From Moraxella catarrhalis (GTDB lineage Bacteria; Pseudomonadota; Gammaproteobacteria; Pseudomonadales; Moraxellaceae), in the NCBI RefSeq assembly GCF_001632285.1, contig NZ_LWAH01000001.1:226243-290242 (forward strand): 64,000 nucleotides of DNA. Direction: 5' to 3'. Under the pieces are notes generated by a model that ran no database searches, had not been told where the DNA came from, and worked only from the letters and a program-made list of their open reading frames with translations. Below are positions 9,592-19,005 of the stretch, in pieces (the first letter of the stretch is position 1; each line of letters begins with the position of its first letter). The position numbers were made by a program, and so were the translations under genes.

Positions 9592-11157
9592 CTAAGACAG
9601 TGGTTTTGATTTGGCAGTCAGTGGTAAAATCACCAAAAAGCGTGTATGCCCAAGCCAAGTATCTGTGATGATTGTCCCGTGATGAGCTTCAACAATCTGT
9701 GATACCAATGATAGCCCAAGCCCTGACCCCTTTTTCTCTTGTTTTAGGCGTACAAAAGGGCTAAAAATGTCCTTACGCTTATCCTTGGGAATGCCTAAGC
9801 CTTGATCGATAAAAGCAAGCACTGCAAAATTTGGCTGATCTGCCTTTTGCTCTTTATCTTTGGGACGAGTTAGACGCTTTAAAAAATCAGTCGGGGTTTT
9901 GTTGTCTAAAGCGTTTGCTTCATCTGATTTTGAGTGTAAAATATCGCCATCACCAATGTTACAAAAACTGTCTAGCAGGTACTGAGGGATTGAGGTGGCT
10001 TCTTGAATATTGGTGGCGTGATACAGATAAACTTGAACAGGCGGTATGCCATGAATCATGGCATTATTGAGTAGGTTACGCACCAAATGCGTAAGCAATT
10101 TTGGCTGAGCCATCATACTCACTGACTCACCGATAAGTGTCGCCTCAGGATAGTGCTGCACTTCTGAGCGAATCAGCTCATACAAATCGACTTGTTCGGT
10201 GGCTTGCAGAGCGTGTCCTGCATCCAGCCGAGACACCAACAAAATGCTTTCAACCAAGTCATTTAGCCCTGTTAAATCACGATTCACCGCAGCAGCTCGT
10301 TTATCAAATTTGGCTTTTGTAGTTTCATCAAGCTGGCTTGTTAGCATATCCATCATCTCAATTTGTAAGCGAATCCGAGTAATGGGCGTACGAAATTCGT
10401 GTGAAGCGTGCGCAAGTAGTAGGCTGTGTGCATCAATCAGCTGTTCGATTTTTTGGGCGGATTGGTTAAATCCATGTGCAAGCACCGCAATCTCATCATT
10501 ACCCTCTTCGCTGACTCGCACACTAAAATCACCTTCACCCAAGCGGCTCATCTGTCGGCTTAGTTGATTGATTCGCCAAGTAATACTGTGCGAAATCCAC
10601 CAAAGTACTGCCGACATGATGGTAAATAATAAGACTGTGCCTGAAAATAGATTAAACCATGCCATCAAAGGGCGTTCAGGGCTAAGAATGCGATTTTCGT
10701 ACCATAAAGAATAGCCAAGTGTGCTATTGACCACAATGTGGGTGGGTGATGGTGCAAAGATTTGGCTAATCCATGGTGGATTAGGCACAAGCGTTTCAGG
10801 CAAGTCGGTATTTTCGGTTTGTAGCATCAGCCGCCCTTGAGAATCATACAGCCCAATTTTGGCATTCAAGCTTTCATCAAAAATATCAAAACTTTTTTTG
10901 ATAACAACCAAAGAAAATCTCGCCTGAAGCAAATTATTTTTAGCTGATAAAGTGTGTGCCTCTGCCAAAAATGGCTCAATTTGATTCATAATTTGACTGG
11001 CAATAGCTCGATTTCTGGTATAATCAGAATTATTATGTGCAAATTGTGACAATAGCACAAAAGCAATGGTAAAGGTCAAAAGTGCCAAAAAAACGCTGAT
11101 AAATAATCGTGCTGAAATGGAGCGAAAACCAAATTTTCCATAATGTACCAAGTTCAT
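9592..11157 (-). CDS. Sensor histidine kinase of a two-component system
   Basis: 521-residue membrane kinase. An N-terminal membrane segment (about 17-40) and a second one (about 167-189) bracket a periplasmic sensor region of about 125 residues. A HAMP domain (about 190-242) follows, then the dimerisation domain with HASHEFRTP (phospho-acceptor His253). The ATPase domain has an N-box LLNNAMIHG and G-boxes DQGLGIP and GSGLGLS. A low-complexity insertion lies between the N-box and first G-box (about residues 395-440, rich in Lys, Asp and Ala). The preceding OmpR-type regulator on the same strand is its likely partner. The signal sensed cannot be told. The overall order resembles RstB/BfmS-type kinases, but I do not assign a name. 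Confidence 0.9.
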   Translation of the reverse strand: MNLVHYGKFGFRSISARLFISVFLALLTFTIAFVLLSQFAHNNSDYTRNRAIASQIMNQIEPFLAEAHTLSAKNNLLQARFSLVVIKKSFDIFDESLNAKIGLYDSQGRLMLQTENTDLPETLVPNPPWISQIFAPSPTHIVVNSTLGYSLWYENRILSPERPLMAWFNLFSGTVLLFTIMSAVLWWISHSITWRINQLSRQMSRLGEGDFSVRVSEEGNDEIAVLAHGFNQSAQKIEQLIDAHSLLLAHASHEFRTPITRIRLQIEMMDMLTSQLDETTKAKFDKRAAAVNRDLTGLNDLVESILLVSRLDAGHALQATEQVDLYELIRSEVQHYPEATLIGESVSMMAQPKLLTHLVRNLLNNAMIHGIPPVQVYLYHATNIQEATSIPQYLLDSFCNIGDGDILHSKSDEANALDNKTPTDFLKRLTRPKDKEQKADQPNFAVLAFIDQGLGIPKDKRKDIFSPFVRLKQEKKGSGLGLSLVSQIVEAHHGTIITDTWLGHTRFLVILPLTAKSKPLS

Positions 11158-11246
11158 AAGACGACCAACTGTTGATTAAATGGTGAATCATGACAACATC
11201 ACACCAAGTCACTGGGTGGCTAAGCTGATTATCCCAAAAAATGCAG

Positions 11247-11278
11247 AAAAACCATCAAGCCTATCGCCTGATGGTTTT
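11247..11278 (-). terminator. Hairpin between response regulator and kinase genes
   Basis: The arm AAAACCATCA pairs with TGATGGTTTT, extended by GGC/GCT around a short loop. On the minus strand it comes just after the regulator stop and before the kinase start, so it may be a partial terminator that lowers kinase expression. Confidence 0.7.
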
Positions 11279-11292
11279 GGATAACAATAGAT

Positions 11293-12015
11293 TTAAACTT
11301 GATCGGTGGCAAACTGATAGCCAACGCCTCGCACTGTGATGATACGCTTGGGCTGGCGTGGATTATCTTCAATCAAAGCGCGTAATCTTGAGATATGAAC
11401 ATCGATGGCACGATCAATATTTTCTGAGCTGTCATCGTTTGGCATGGCTTGCCAAAGCTGCTCACGATTGAGTACTTTGCCAGCATGCGTAGCAAAATAA
11501 TGTAAAAGCTGAAACTGGTGTGTGGTCAGACGAACGGTCTTTTCATCAATCGTGACCTCATGGCTGTCTGGATAAACCGTCAAACGACCAAAAGTTAGGC
11601 TGCCTGAGTTGGTATCTGCTTGATTTGGCGTTTCGTGACGACGCAAGACAGCACGGATACGCGCCAATAGCTCTCGTGGCTCAAATGGCTTGGCAATATA
11701 ATCATCAGCACCCATCTCAAGCCCTAAGACACGATCGGTAGTGTCCCCCTTAGCGGTGAGCATAACAATCGGTACTTTGTTAATCATGGTATTTTTTGAA
11801 CCGCGTACTTTTTGGCACACTTCCATGCCATCCATATCTGGCAACATCAAATCTAGAACAATTAAACTGATGTCACGCTCTTTGGTATCCAAAATATCCA
11901 AGCCACCTTGACCAGTTGCAGCGTGATGAACTTCATAATAATTCATGGATAGATAATCACTGATCAGCTCCGCCAAATCTGGATCATCTTCAATCAGTAG
12001 GATTTGTTTATTCAT
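11293..12015 (-). CDS. OmpR-family response regulator
   Basis: 240-residue two-domain regulator. The receiver domain shows the acidic pocket IEDD (Asp10/Asp11), phospho-acceptor Asp55 in IVLDLMLPDMDG, the MLTAKGD stretch and the conserved Lys in YIAKPFEP. The C-terminal winged helix ends with VDVHISRLRALIEDNPRQPK and VRGVGYQF, typical of OmpR/PhoB DNA-binding domains. It precedes the histidine kinase on the same strand, with a hairpin in the 135-base gap. The regulon is unknown. Confidence 0.93.
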   Translation of the reverse strand: MNKQILLIEDDPDLAELISDYLSMNYYEVHHAATGQGGLDILDTKERDISLIVLDLMLPDMDGMEVCQKVRGSKNTMINKVPIVMLTAKGDTTDRVLGLEMGADDYIAKPFEPRELLARIRAVLRRHETPNQADTNSGSLTFGRLTVYPDSHEVTIDEKTVRLTTHQFQLLHYFATHAGKVLNREQLWQAMPNDDSSENIDRAIDVHISRLRALIEDNPRQPKRIITVRGVGYQFATDQV

Positions 12016-12209
12016 TTTAGTACCTTTAAATGATAGTGACTCATAGAGCTATCTTGCCAAGTTTTGTCTGTGTTCGCAAGTGTATATTTGTAGTTAAATT
12101 GCATAAAAATTGGTCAATTCTCTGAAGTTTAGCAAACAATTTCAAGAATGTGTAACATTTATCTTCCCGTATTTGGTGATATTACGGTCAATATTTTGTA
12201 TTTGTGGTC

Positions 12210-13214
12210 TTAGTATACTTTGACTGGCTTATCATGTGCGTCTTTTGGTAAGGGCACTGTGGCAACAAGACTGTCTTCGGTGATACCTTGCACTAAAAAT
12301 TGCTGAGTTTTGGGACGGTATTCCAAAACTTTTACAGGGGACAGGGACAGTCGGTGGTCTTGTTTTACGACCCAAACATAGCCATCAATCGGAGCATCTG
12401 GCTTATGTGGTGGCTTATCAAATCCATCTAACGCTAAGATATTCAAATCGCTGTCATAAACAGCGCTGCTGGGCATCATGACCCCAACTTGGATTTGTCC
12501 ATAATCAATATGCCCAACCACACGCCGCCCAAGCAGATCTTTGGGCTTTTCATCAGGATTGGGTTCGATGATGACATGTACTTCAATAAGTTTGGGGTTT
12601 TGTTCACTGACATTCACTTGGCTAATCTGTCCAACATGAGCAATACCATCAACCCCAAAAGTTACCGCATCGCCCAATTTGGTATCATTCATCAGTGCAG
12701 AAGACAAATAGCTGATGAATTTTAATTGAGAAATATCATGAATCTCAATTAATGGCGTATTGGCATCATAGTGCTGATCTGTGTGGGCAAAGACACGATG
12801 AACCACCCCATCAAATGGCGCAGGCAGGGTAGTAACTTCGCTGGGCAAAGATTCTAAATGGGTGAAATAACCAAGTAGTGCATCGCCTTTGGAAACCTCA
12901 TCACCTGCATCAACAAAAATATGCTCAACGATCACAGCAGTATCAAGATTTAATAGGGTCTGATTGACTGGGATAATTTTACCATCAAAGGCAAAACTTG
13001 GCTGATATTTGGACATCTTGACGGTCATGATGCTGTCTTTATTAAGTATGATGCCATCATCAGCAGGTTTGATTATAGGGGATTTTGGGCGGTCATCACT
13101 ACAAGCACTCATCGCCAACCCCATTGCCAATGTGGCGATGAGACTTGATGTGAAAAAACAATGTTTTAAGCATATTTTTGAGAGGTTGGTTGACCGATCT
13201 TTATGGGCCGTCAT
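12210..13214 (-). CDS. HlyD/RND-type periplasmic adaptor lipoprotein
   Basis: 334-residue predicted lipoprotein. A long basic leader and hydrophobic segment end in MSAC near residue 38. The following region reads like a membrane-fusion protein: a lipoyl half (VEHIFVDAGDEVSKGDALLGYF), a second half (LPAPFDGVVHRVFAHTDQ), a beta-barrel region and a membrane-proximal domain with YVWVVKQDHRLSLSPVKV. The usual long coiled-coil hairpin between lipoyl halves is almost absent. No RND or ABC pump lies next to it, so its partner must be encoded elsewhere or its role is different. It stands alone between the two-component system and cytochrome b561. Confidence 0.75.
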   Translation of the reverse strand: MTAHKDRSTNLSKICLKHCFFTSSLIATLAMGLAMSACSDDRPKSPIIKPADDGIILNKDSIMTVKMSKYQPSFAFDGKIIPVNQTLLNLDTAVIVEHIFVDAGDEVSKGDALLGYFTHLESLPSEVTTLPAPFDGVVHRVFAHTDQHYDANTPLIEIHDISQLKFISYLSSALMNDTKLGDAVTFGVDGIAHVGQISQVNVSEQNPKLIEVHVIIEPNPDEKPKDLLGRRVVGHIDYGQIQVGVMMPSSAVYDSDLNILALDGFDKPPHKPDAPIDGYVWVVKQDHRLSLSPVKVLEYRPKTQQFLVQGITEDSLVATVPLPKDAHDKPVKVY

Positions 13215-13427
13215 GCCTATCCTTATCCGATTGAGTATTGTATAAACTCATCTTAGCATGATTTTTGATGAAAGTGATAGTATCGCTTTTAATCAACCAA
13301 AACTTAACCAACCAAAACTGTCAGTAGGTATGGATACAAAATATCAACAGTTACAGAATATTAGCTTGAAGATATTTTGATAAAATAGATTTGTTTTTAA
13401 GTTTTATTTAATTGAGGTATGCCAGTC

Positions 13428-13943
13428 ATGACTCAGATAACCTCTGCTCGTGTGATAAAATATAATTTGGCAGCGCGTATTTTTCATTGGATCGGTGCAT
13501 TATTGATTGTGCTGGCTTGGTTTTTGGCTCAGCAAGGCGAGGATTATCTTAGCCTGCATAAGTCAATTGGGGTGAGCTTTTTGATTTGGACAATGCTTCG
13601 TATTGCCAATCGAGTATTTACCAAAGACCCTACACCACTGCCAGTTTCAAAAATCTATACCGTGATAGCAAATGTGGTTCACCTTGCTTTATATGTGGCG
13701 ATGATTGTGATGCCTTTGACGGCGTTTTTGGCATCCATGTATGGCGGCTATGGGGTGAATGTATTTGGTATCATCAGTATTTCTGGTTTTAAGATACCCA
13801 ATACCGAGCTGGCAGATAGGTTGATAGATTGGCATACCGATATTGTGTGGCCAATGCTATTAATCTTTGTGGCGGCACATATCATTGGGGCGTTATATCA
13901 CCAATTTATCCTAAAAGATCATATTTTATCACGCATGCGTTAA
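13428..13943 (+). CDS. Cytochrome b561 family protein
   Basis: Di-heme inner-membrane electron carrier of the bacterial b561 (CybB/YceJ) type, thought to pass electrons between quinol and periplasmic acceptors. The 171 residues hold four membrane segments. Candidate heme-ligand histidines occur in ARIFHWIGA, LSLHKSIGV, LIDWHTDIVWP and AAHIIGALYHQF, spaced as in the family. I chose ATG 13428, ten bases after GAGG; the ATG at 13419 is only one base from it. Confidence 0.9.
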   Translation: MTQITSARVIKYNLAARIFHWIGALLIVLAWFLAQQGEDYLSLHKSIGVSFLIWTMLRIANRVFTKDPTPLPVSKIYTVIANVVHLALYVAMIVMPLTAFLASMYGGYGVNVFGIISISGFKIPNTELADRLIDWHTDIVWPMLLIFVAAHIIGALYHQFILKDHILSRMR

Positions 13944-13973
13944 AAAATTCCGCCACTGTTTGGCGGAATTTTT
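13943..13973. terminator. Bidirectional terminator between cytochrome b561 gene and prs
   Basis: The arms AAAAATTCCGCCA and TGGCGGAATTTTT enclose a short loop, with A/T tracts on both sides. Confidence 0.9.
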
Positions 13974-13989
13974 ATGATTGGCAAATGGG

Positions 13990-14943
13990 TTAAATATCAT
14001 ACTCAAACATGGCGCTGATTGACTCTTCATTATTGATTCGGCGTAATGATTCTGCAATCATCGAGGCAATACTGATTTGGCGAATATTCGCACAAGCAGA
14101 GGCAGCTTCAGAAAGTGGAATGGTATCGGTAACAACCAGCTCATCTAGGGCAGATTTTTGAATGGTTTCGATGGCTTTACCCGATAAAACAGGATGGGTA
14201 ATATAACCAACCACACGGCGTGCACCATGGTCTTTGAGTGCTTGAGCGGCTTTACACAGTGTGCCTGCGGTATCAACGATATCATCAACAATGACACAGT
14301 CACGACCAGATACATCACCAATAATATGCATCACTTGAGATTCATTGGCACGAGCACGACGCTTGTCAATAATGGCAAGATCAGCATCACCAAGTAATTT
14401 TGCCATGGCACGCGCACGCACCACACCACCAACATCTGGTGAAACAACCATTAAGTTTTCATAGTTTTGTTGCTTAAGATCACGCAATAGCACAGGCGTG
14501 CCGTATAAGTTATCAACAGGCACATCAAAAAAGCCTTGAATTTGATCGGCGTGCAAATCAACCATCATAATACGGTCAATACCAGCAATCGACAACATAT
14601 CAGCGACCACCTTGGCAGAGATGGGCACACGAGCTGAACGAGGGCGACGATCTTGGCGAGCATAGCCAAAATAAGGAATCACGGCTGTGATACGACCAGC
14701 ACTTGAGCGACGCAGTGCATCTGCCAATAAAATAACTTCCATCAAATGATCGTTGGTGGGTGCACAGGTTGGCTGCAGAATGAATACATCTTTACCTCGA
14801 ACATTTTCTTTGATTTCAACAGCGATTTCGCCATCAGAAAAACGATTGATGTCTGCCTTACCCAAAGGAATGTGCAGATTATCGGCAACGGTTTGGGCAA
14901 GTTTAGGGTTGGCACTACCTGAAAAGACAGCCATATATGACAT
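13990..14943 (-). CDS. prs: Ribose-phosphate pyrophosphokinase
   Basis: Makes phosphoribosyl pyrophosphate from ribose 5-phosphate and ATP for nucleotide, His and Trp synthesis. The 317-residue sequence has [10 protein letters not shown] at the N-terminus, the ATP/flexible-loop region [21 protein letters not shown], and the PRPP-binding loop [14 protein letters not shown]. Length matches the usual 310-320. It lies downstream of ispE and tRNA-Gln on the same strand, as in Pseudomonas, but is separated from the tRNAs by a terminator and so needs its own promoter. Confidence 0.97.
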   Translation of the reverse strand: MSYMAVFSGSANPKLAQTVADNLHIPLGKADINRFSDGEIAVEIKENVRGKDVFILQPTCAPTNDHLMEVILLADALRRSSAGRITAVIPYFGYARQDRRPRSARVPISAKVVADMLSIAGIDRIMMVDLHADQIQGFFDVPVDNLYGTPVLLRDLKQQNYENLMVVSPDVGGVVRARAMAKLLGDADLAIIDKRRARANESQVMHIIGDVSGRDCVIVDDIVDTAGTLCKAAQALKDHGARRVVGYITHPVLSGKAIETIQKSALDELVVTDTIPLSEAASACANIRQISIASMIAESLRRINNEESISAMFEYDI

Positions 14944-15127
14944 GGTAAAAATCCTATAAAAGCGAATCGAAAGCTAACATAACCAATTGAGATTATATTT
15001 TAGCATTTTTGAACCATAATTTGCAGGGGATATGGGGATTTTTGAAAAGTTTTTATAAGACTTTATCGGTTTTTTTGATAAAAAACATCTTGGTTAAATA
15101 GAAAAATCTTGGTTAAACTGAATAAAA

Positions 15128-15161
15128 AAATTGGGTCAATCACGAATGACTGACCCAATTT
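15128..15161 (-). terminator. Terminator of the tRNA-Gln unit
   Basis: On the minus strand AAATTGGGTCA pairs with TGACCCAATTT and is followed by a run of T, a few bases after the CCA end of the second transcribed tRNA-Gln. Confidence 0.88.
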
Positions 15162-15166
15162 GGATA

Positions 15167-15242
15167 TGGCAGAGGTAGCTGGACTCGAACCAACGAATGT
15201 CAGGATCAAAACCTGATGCCTTACCAACTTGGCGATACCCCT
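15167..15242 (-). tRNA. tRNA-Gln (anticodon TTG), second transcribed copy
   Basis: 76-base cloverleaf with encoded CCA. Acceptor arm AGGGGTA/TACCTCT, D arm with AAGTTGGTAAGGC, anticodon stem CAGG/CCTG around loop TTTTGAT (anticodon TTG, reading CAA), and T loop GGTTCGAGTCC. The gene body is identical to the copy at 15338-15413. Both lie between ispE and prs, as in Pseudomonas. Confidence 0.96.
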
Positions 15243-15337
15243 GTAGGTACTGATTATATTCTCAGCAAAAGAACCTTGATCGGATTCTTTGGTTCGGTAC
15301 TATGACCGAGAGTCTGATACAATGTATCGGACAAAAA

Positions 15338-15413
15338 TGGCAGAGGTAGCTGGACTCGAACCAACGAATGTCAGGATCAAAACCTGATGCCTTACCAACT
15401 TGGCGATACCCCT
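15338..15413 (-). tRNA. tRNA-Gln (anticodon TTG), first transcribed copy
   Basis: Same 76-base sequence as its neighbour, with identical acceptor, anticodon and T arms and encoded CCA. A 95-base spacer separates them. A good promoter lies just upstream on the minus strand, and no terminator sits between the copies, so they are probably one transcript cut by RNases. Confidence 0.96.
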
Positions 15414-15426
15414 GTATAGGGCAAAA

Positions 15427-15454
15427 ATTATACCAAATTTTAAAATGAATGCAA
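15427..15454 (-). promoter_or_regulatory. Promoter of the tRNA-Gln pair
   Basis: Minus-strand TTGCAT (-35), 16 bases, TATAAT (-10), followed by a short C-rich discriminator about 14 bases before the mature tRNA 5' end. Confidence 0.75.
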
Positions 15455-15511
15455 CCATTTTTGCATAATTTGTCTTAAAATTTATGCAACTCATTGAAAA
15501 TTATATAATTT

Positions 15512-16384
15512 TTAATATAAATTTTGTGTCATGATTGTGGGGCATGGTGCAGCAGCTTGCCAGTGTTTGAGCATTGCGTCATCTATGTTGTCAGGAATGG
15601 GTAAAAATACCGTACTGCCAGTACCTGTTAAGCGTGCGGTCGTACCAGTGAATACTTGTCGTGATTTTAGATATTGAAGTGCCAAGGCAACGGCGGGCGA
15701 GTGCATGACGGCAATCGGCTCAAAGACATTGAAAAACGCATCGGTCATAGTATTGCCATAGTCATCATAGCGACTGCCAATATTTGGTATGGGCAAGCAG
15801 TTTTTTTGTAAGTCAGGGTGTGCAAAAAACTGAGCTGTGGACAGATGTGCCTGAGGAAATAAGAGTAAATAACGCGCTGAGGGCAGCTTAAGTGGTGTTA
15901 AAATCTCACCGATGCCACAGACAATCGCATCTTGTTGGTGAAAGTGACTAAAAATAAAAAATGGTACATCTGCACCAAGCTGCTGACCAAAATCAATCAA
16001 AGCTTGAAGCGATAAATCAAGCGCCCACAGCTGATTGAGTGCGATGAGTGTCGTCGCACAGTTGCTGGAGCCGCCGCCTAAGCCTGCACCTGTTGGGATA
16101 TGTTTTTGCAAATCAATTATCAACGGCTTGGCGTGATTTGGAAAGTGTTTGGCAAGTAAGGTTACAGCTTTGACAATGAGATTTTGGTCAAGCTCTTTGG
16201 TTAAGCCCTCAGCACCTGTCAGCGTGATTAAAGGTTTTTTTGTATCCGTGAGACCAAAGCTTAACCAATCACCAAAATCCAGCGTACGAAAGACGCTTTG
16301 TAGATCGTGGTAGCCATCGGAACGCTTGCCAATGATATGCAAAAATAAATTAATTTTTGCTGGAGAAAAAATCTTTAAAGCCAT
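15512..16384 (-). CDS. ispE: 4-diphosphocytidyl-2-C-methyl-D-erythritol kinase
   Basis: GHMP-family kinase of the MEP isoprenoid pathway, phosphorylating the 2-hydroxyl of CDP-methylerythritol. The 290-residue sequence has SPAKINLFLHI with catalytic-site Lys, RSDGYHDLQSVF, and the GHMP phosphate loop PTGAGLGGGSSN; a C-terminal TGTGSTVF motif is also present. The start lies four bases after the lolB stop, so the two are co-transcribed. The same lolB-ispE-prs order is found in Pseudomonas and Acinetobacter. Confidence 0.96.
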   Translation of the reverse strand: MALKIFSPAKINLFLHIIGKRSDGYHDLQSVFRTLDFGDWLSFGLTDTKKPLITLTGAEGLTKELDQNLIVKAVTLLAKHFPNHAKPLIIDLQKHIPTGAGLGGGSSNCATTLIALNQLWALDLSLQALIDFGQQLGADVPFFIFSHFHQQDAIVCGIGEILTPLKLPSARYLLLFPQAHLSTAQFFAHPDLQKNCLPIPNIGSRYDDYGNTMTDAFFNVFEPIAVMHSPAVALALQYLKSRQVFTGTTARLTGTGSTVFLPIPDNIDDAMLKHWQAAAPCPTIMTQNLY

Positions 16385-16388
16385 GTTC

Positions 16389-16961
16389 TTATTGATGTGT
16401 TACTGTCATGGTTATACTGTGCTGGTTGGTATGTGTGATGCGAAGGCGTGACGGCAAAGAGGTTTTGTCGTAATCAAATTGGGCATGCCATGCACCATTA
16501 GCAGCAGACACCAGCCGACCTAAGTGATCATAGCCGGCTGTGCTGTCATCAGGAGCACCGCGTCCTAAGATCCAGTGTGGTAGCTGAGAGATTGGTGCTT
16601 GCCAGCCTGTTGCAGTCAATAAAAGTGCTTCAGGCGTATCGGCAGTTATCGTGCCTGTGCGTTCACTGTCCAAGGCGGCAGTTGTCCCGTTATAACGGAT
16701 TTGGGTTGCACCAATACCAAGCATACCTGTCAATTCAATAGCGAAGCGATCATCTTCTTGTGTCCAAGTATAAAAGGCACTACCTGCTTGCCTACCTTCG
16801 GGGGTGGTGGTAACCACGCCGATTTTACCTGTGACCGCAAATTTAAGAGGGGTATCCGCAGTAGGCAGGGTGGTGGGCGTTTGGGTGCTTGGTTGTATGT
16901 TGGTACAAGCACTTAATAAAAGTACGGATACACTCAAAGCAGCAAATGCAATTTTTTTCAC
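16389..16961 (-). CDS. lolB: Outer-membrane lipoprotein insertion protein LolB
   Basis: Outer-membrane receptor that takes lipoproteins from LolA and inserts them. The 190-residue precursor has a signal ending LLSAC (acceptor Cys19), then a single LolA/LolB-type half-barrel: FAVTGKIGVVTTTPEG, SAFYTWTQEDDRFAIELTG, and PHWILGRGAPDD, which matches the LolB PLxxWLxG region. It sits 28 bases after the TPR gene and four before ispE. Confidence 0.9.
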   Translation of the reverse strand: MKKIAFAALSVSVLLLSACTNIQPSTQTPTTLPTADTPLKFAVTGKIGVVTTTPEGRQAGSAFYTWTQEDDRFAIELTGMLGIGATQIRYNGTTAALDSERTGTITADTPEALLLTATGWQAPISQLPHWILGRGAPDDSTAGYDHLGRLVSAANGAWHAQFDYDKTSLPSRLRITHTNQHSITMTVTHQ

Positions 16962-16989
16962 AATCTGTCTCCTAGATGCTTAAGAGTTT

Positions 16990-19005
16990 TTAATAAATTT
17001 GGCTATCGTCAGCAATGGCACTAGAGTTGGCAAAACGAGACTGTAAGTCAGCCAAAAGATTTGCTACTGCTTCATTATTACCAAGCCCTTGATAAGCTCG
17101 AAGCAGTGTAATACCAACATTAAGATTGGGCATCACTTCATAAGGTGCTTGCAGATAATCAATGACTGCTTCATAATTTTGTTCAGCCAGTGCGTGATTA
17201 CCAAGAACAAGCAGGGCATCCAACTGAAGCTGGCTGTCATACTCTGGATCATCAAAGCTGATATTGCTAATCTCTGAGGCGGTATTGAGTGCATCATCAT
17301 CATTGGCGTTTTGACTGAGGCGAAGTTTGGCATCTGCCAAGCGATAGCGAGGATTGTATTCATCAATCTCAAGCAGTCGATCGATGGCTTGGCGTTTATC
17401 TTGTGGCTCAAGTTCATTTTCGAGCAATTGAAAACTGGCATACAGCAAGCGGTCATCATCAGGATATTCACGGTTTGCGACCGTCAGCAGATCTTTGGCT
17501 TTTTGTTGATTGTTTTGACGCAAATAAATCTCAGCTTGGAGGATATAGCTGTCGGTGGCGTAATTTTCAAATTCATCACGCAGGCGAATCAGTGTTTTGA
17601 TGGCATCGGTCGTGTTATTATCCGCCAAATAAAAACCAACGACTTTATTGGTGGCATCAAGCACATGTTCATAATGATGTACTTTTTCAAAGTTTTCTCG
17701 TGCTTGTTGGGGATTGCCTAGGCGTTCATAGCCAATACCGATATAATAATGCGCTTGACTTGCTATCTCTGTATTCTTAGTTAAAGGTTTAAGTATCTCA
17801 ATGGCATCGGTATAACGACCGCTGTCAAGTCCTACCAGTCCTGCCAAGAGTATAATGTCCTTATCTTGAGTATTTTTGACAGCTTGTGTCAAAAGTTGCC
17901 AAGCTTGACTAAGGTCACCCACTTCAATCAGATGCCGAGCTTCGTACAAATAAAGCTCTTTTTCTTTGGGCAGTTGTTTGCGTGCTTGATGTAGATAGTT
18001 CCAAAGTTCATCTAACTGATTGGCAGCACGCAAGATATCTAATTTTAGGGTAATAAATGCCAAATTATTTGGCTCAATGCTTAAGGCTTGATTGACATGC
18101 AGGTGTGCCGCTTGATAATCCGCCAATCCCATCAAGATCCCCGCTCTAAGTACAGAGATGGACGCATTGTTTTCACCAAGACCCTGTAAAGCGTATAATA
18201 ACGCTCGTTTATCTTCTCGTTTGGGTGGTATGATACCAGTCAAGATTTGCCCTAAATCTGAGCGTGGATCGTAGTGTAAGATGGTTGATATCATTGCGGC
18301 CGCTTGGTTATATTCACCCGCTTTTAGTGCTAAGTGGGTTACATAAAACCAAGCAGGAATATGGTCAGGATTGCGATCCTGCCAAGCGGTGGCAAACGCC
18401 AATGATTGAGCAGGCGTTTCATACTCAATGGATAAAGATAAGGCACGCTCAAACACATTGGTGGCGTTTTTTTTAAAAGATTCTGCTTTATAAATATTCA
18501 ACGCTCGTCTGATATCACCTCGATCAGCAGCAAATTCAGCATCCATCAGTGCATATAAATCAGGTATGTTGAGTATAGGCTCAACATTTTCGGCGATCAG
18601 TGTATCTTCGAGCAAAATCTCAGGAATGTTGGCATATCGCTTTGTTGTCTCAGCTTGGGGTATGACCACCGAGGACGCTTCTTTATTTGTATGCGTATGA
18701 GCGGGTGTCTGAATAATATCATCTTTTAAAGGCTCTTTGGGTTCTACTAAAGGTTCTTTAGCTTCTCCCTCAGCTTTTGGTGATTTTTTATAAAATGGCA
18801 ATAAAATGCGTAACAAAGGATCAAAGATATTGGCGTGCGTCGGTAGAGTGGTGGCTACCATCAAGCCTGCGAGTATTGAAGCGGTCAGGATGGACTTGGA
18901 TATTTTCAAGGTTTTGTCAGAATTTTTGGGTGCAGGTGTACCTTGATGTGCCAATTTTGAGACATCGTGTGAGTGATACCGCCGTTTACGCCAAAGCCAA
19001 TTCAT
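16990..19005 (-). CDS. Tetratricopeptide repeat protein (upstream of lolB)
   Basis: 671-residue protein. A basic N-terminus and a hydrophobic stretch ending near THA (about residues 37-59) look like a signal or membrane anchor. The next ~70 residues are Pro/Lys/Glu-rich. From about residue 145 to the end are many degenerate TPR helices, for example LYLYEARHLIEVGDLSQAWQL and AHYYIGIGYERLGNPQQARENF. Pseudomonas and Acinetobacter carry a similar TPR gene between hemA and lolB, so synteny supports orthology. A link to lipoprotein sorting is suggested only by the operon with lolB. Transcribed away from hemA. Confidence 0.85.
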   Translation of the reverse strand: MNWLWRKRRYHSHDVSKLAHQGTPAPKNSDKTLKISKSILTASILAGLMVATTLPTHANIFDPLLRILLPFYKKSPKAEGEAKEPLVEPKEPLKDDIIQTPAHTHTNKEASSVVIPQAETTKRYANIPEILLEDTLIAENVEPILNIPDLYALMDAEFAADRGDIRRALNIYKAESFKKNATNVFERALSLSIEYETPAQSLAFATAWQDRNPDHIPAWFYVTHLALKAGEYNQAAAMISTILHYDPRSDLGQILTGIIPPKREDKRALLYALQGLGENNASISVLRAGILMGLADYQAAHLHVNQALSIEPNNLAFITLKLDILRAANQLDELWNYLHQARKQLPKEKELYLYEARHLIEVGDLSQAWQLLTQAVKNTQDKDIILLAGLVGLDSGRYTDAIEILKPLTKNTEIASQAHYYIGIGYERLGNPQQARENFEKVHHYEHVLDATNKVVGFYLADNNTTDAIKTLIRLRDEFENYATDSYILQAEIYLRQNNQQKAKDLLTVANREYPDDDRLLYASFQLLENELEPQDKRQAIDRLLEIDEYNPRYRLADAKLRLSQNANDDDALNTASEISNISFDDPEYDSQLQLDALLVLGNHALAEQNYEAVIDYLQAPYEVMPNLNVGITLLRAYQGLGNNEAVANLLADLQSRFANSSAIADDSQIY

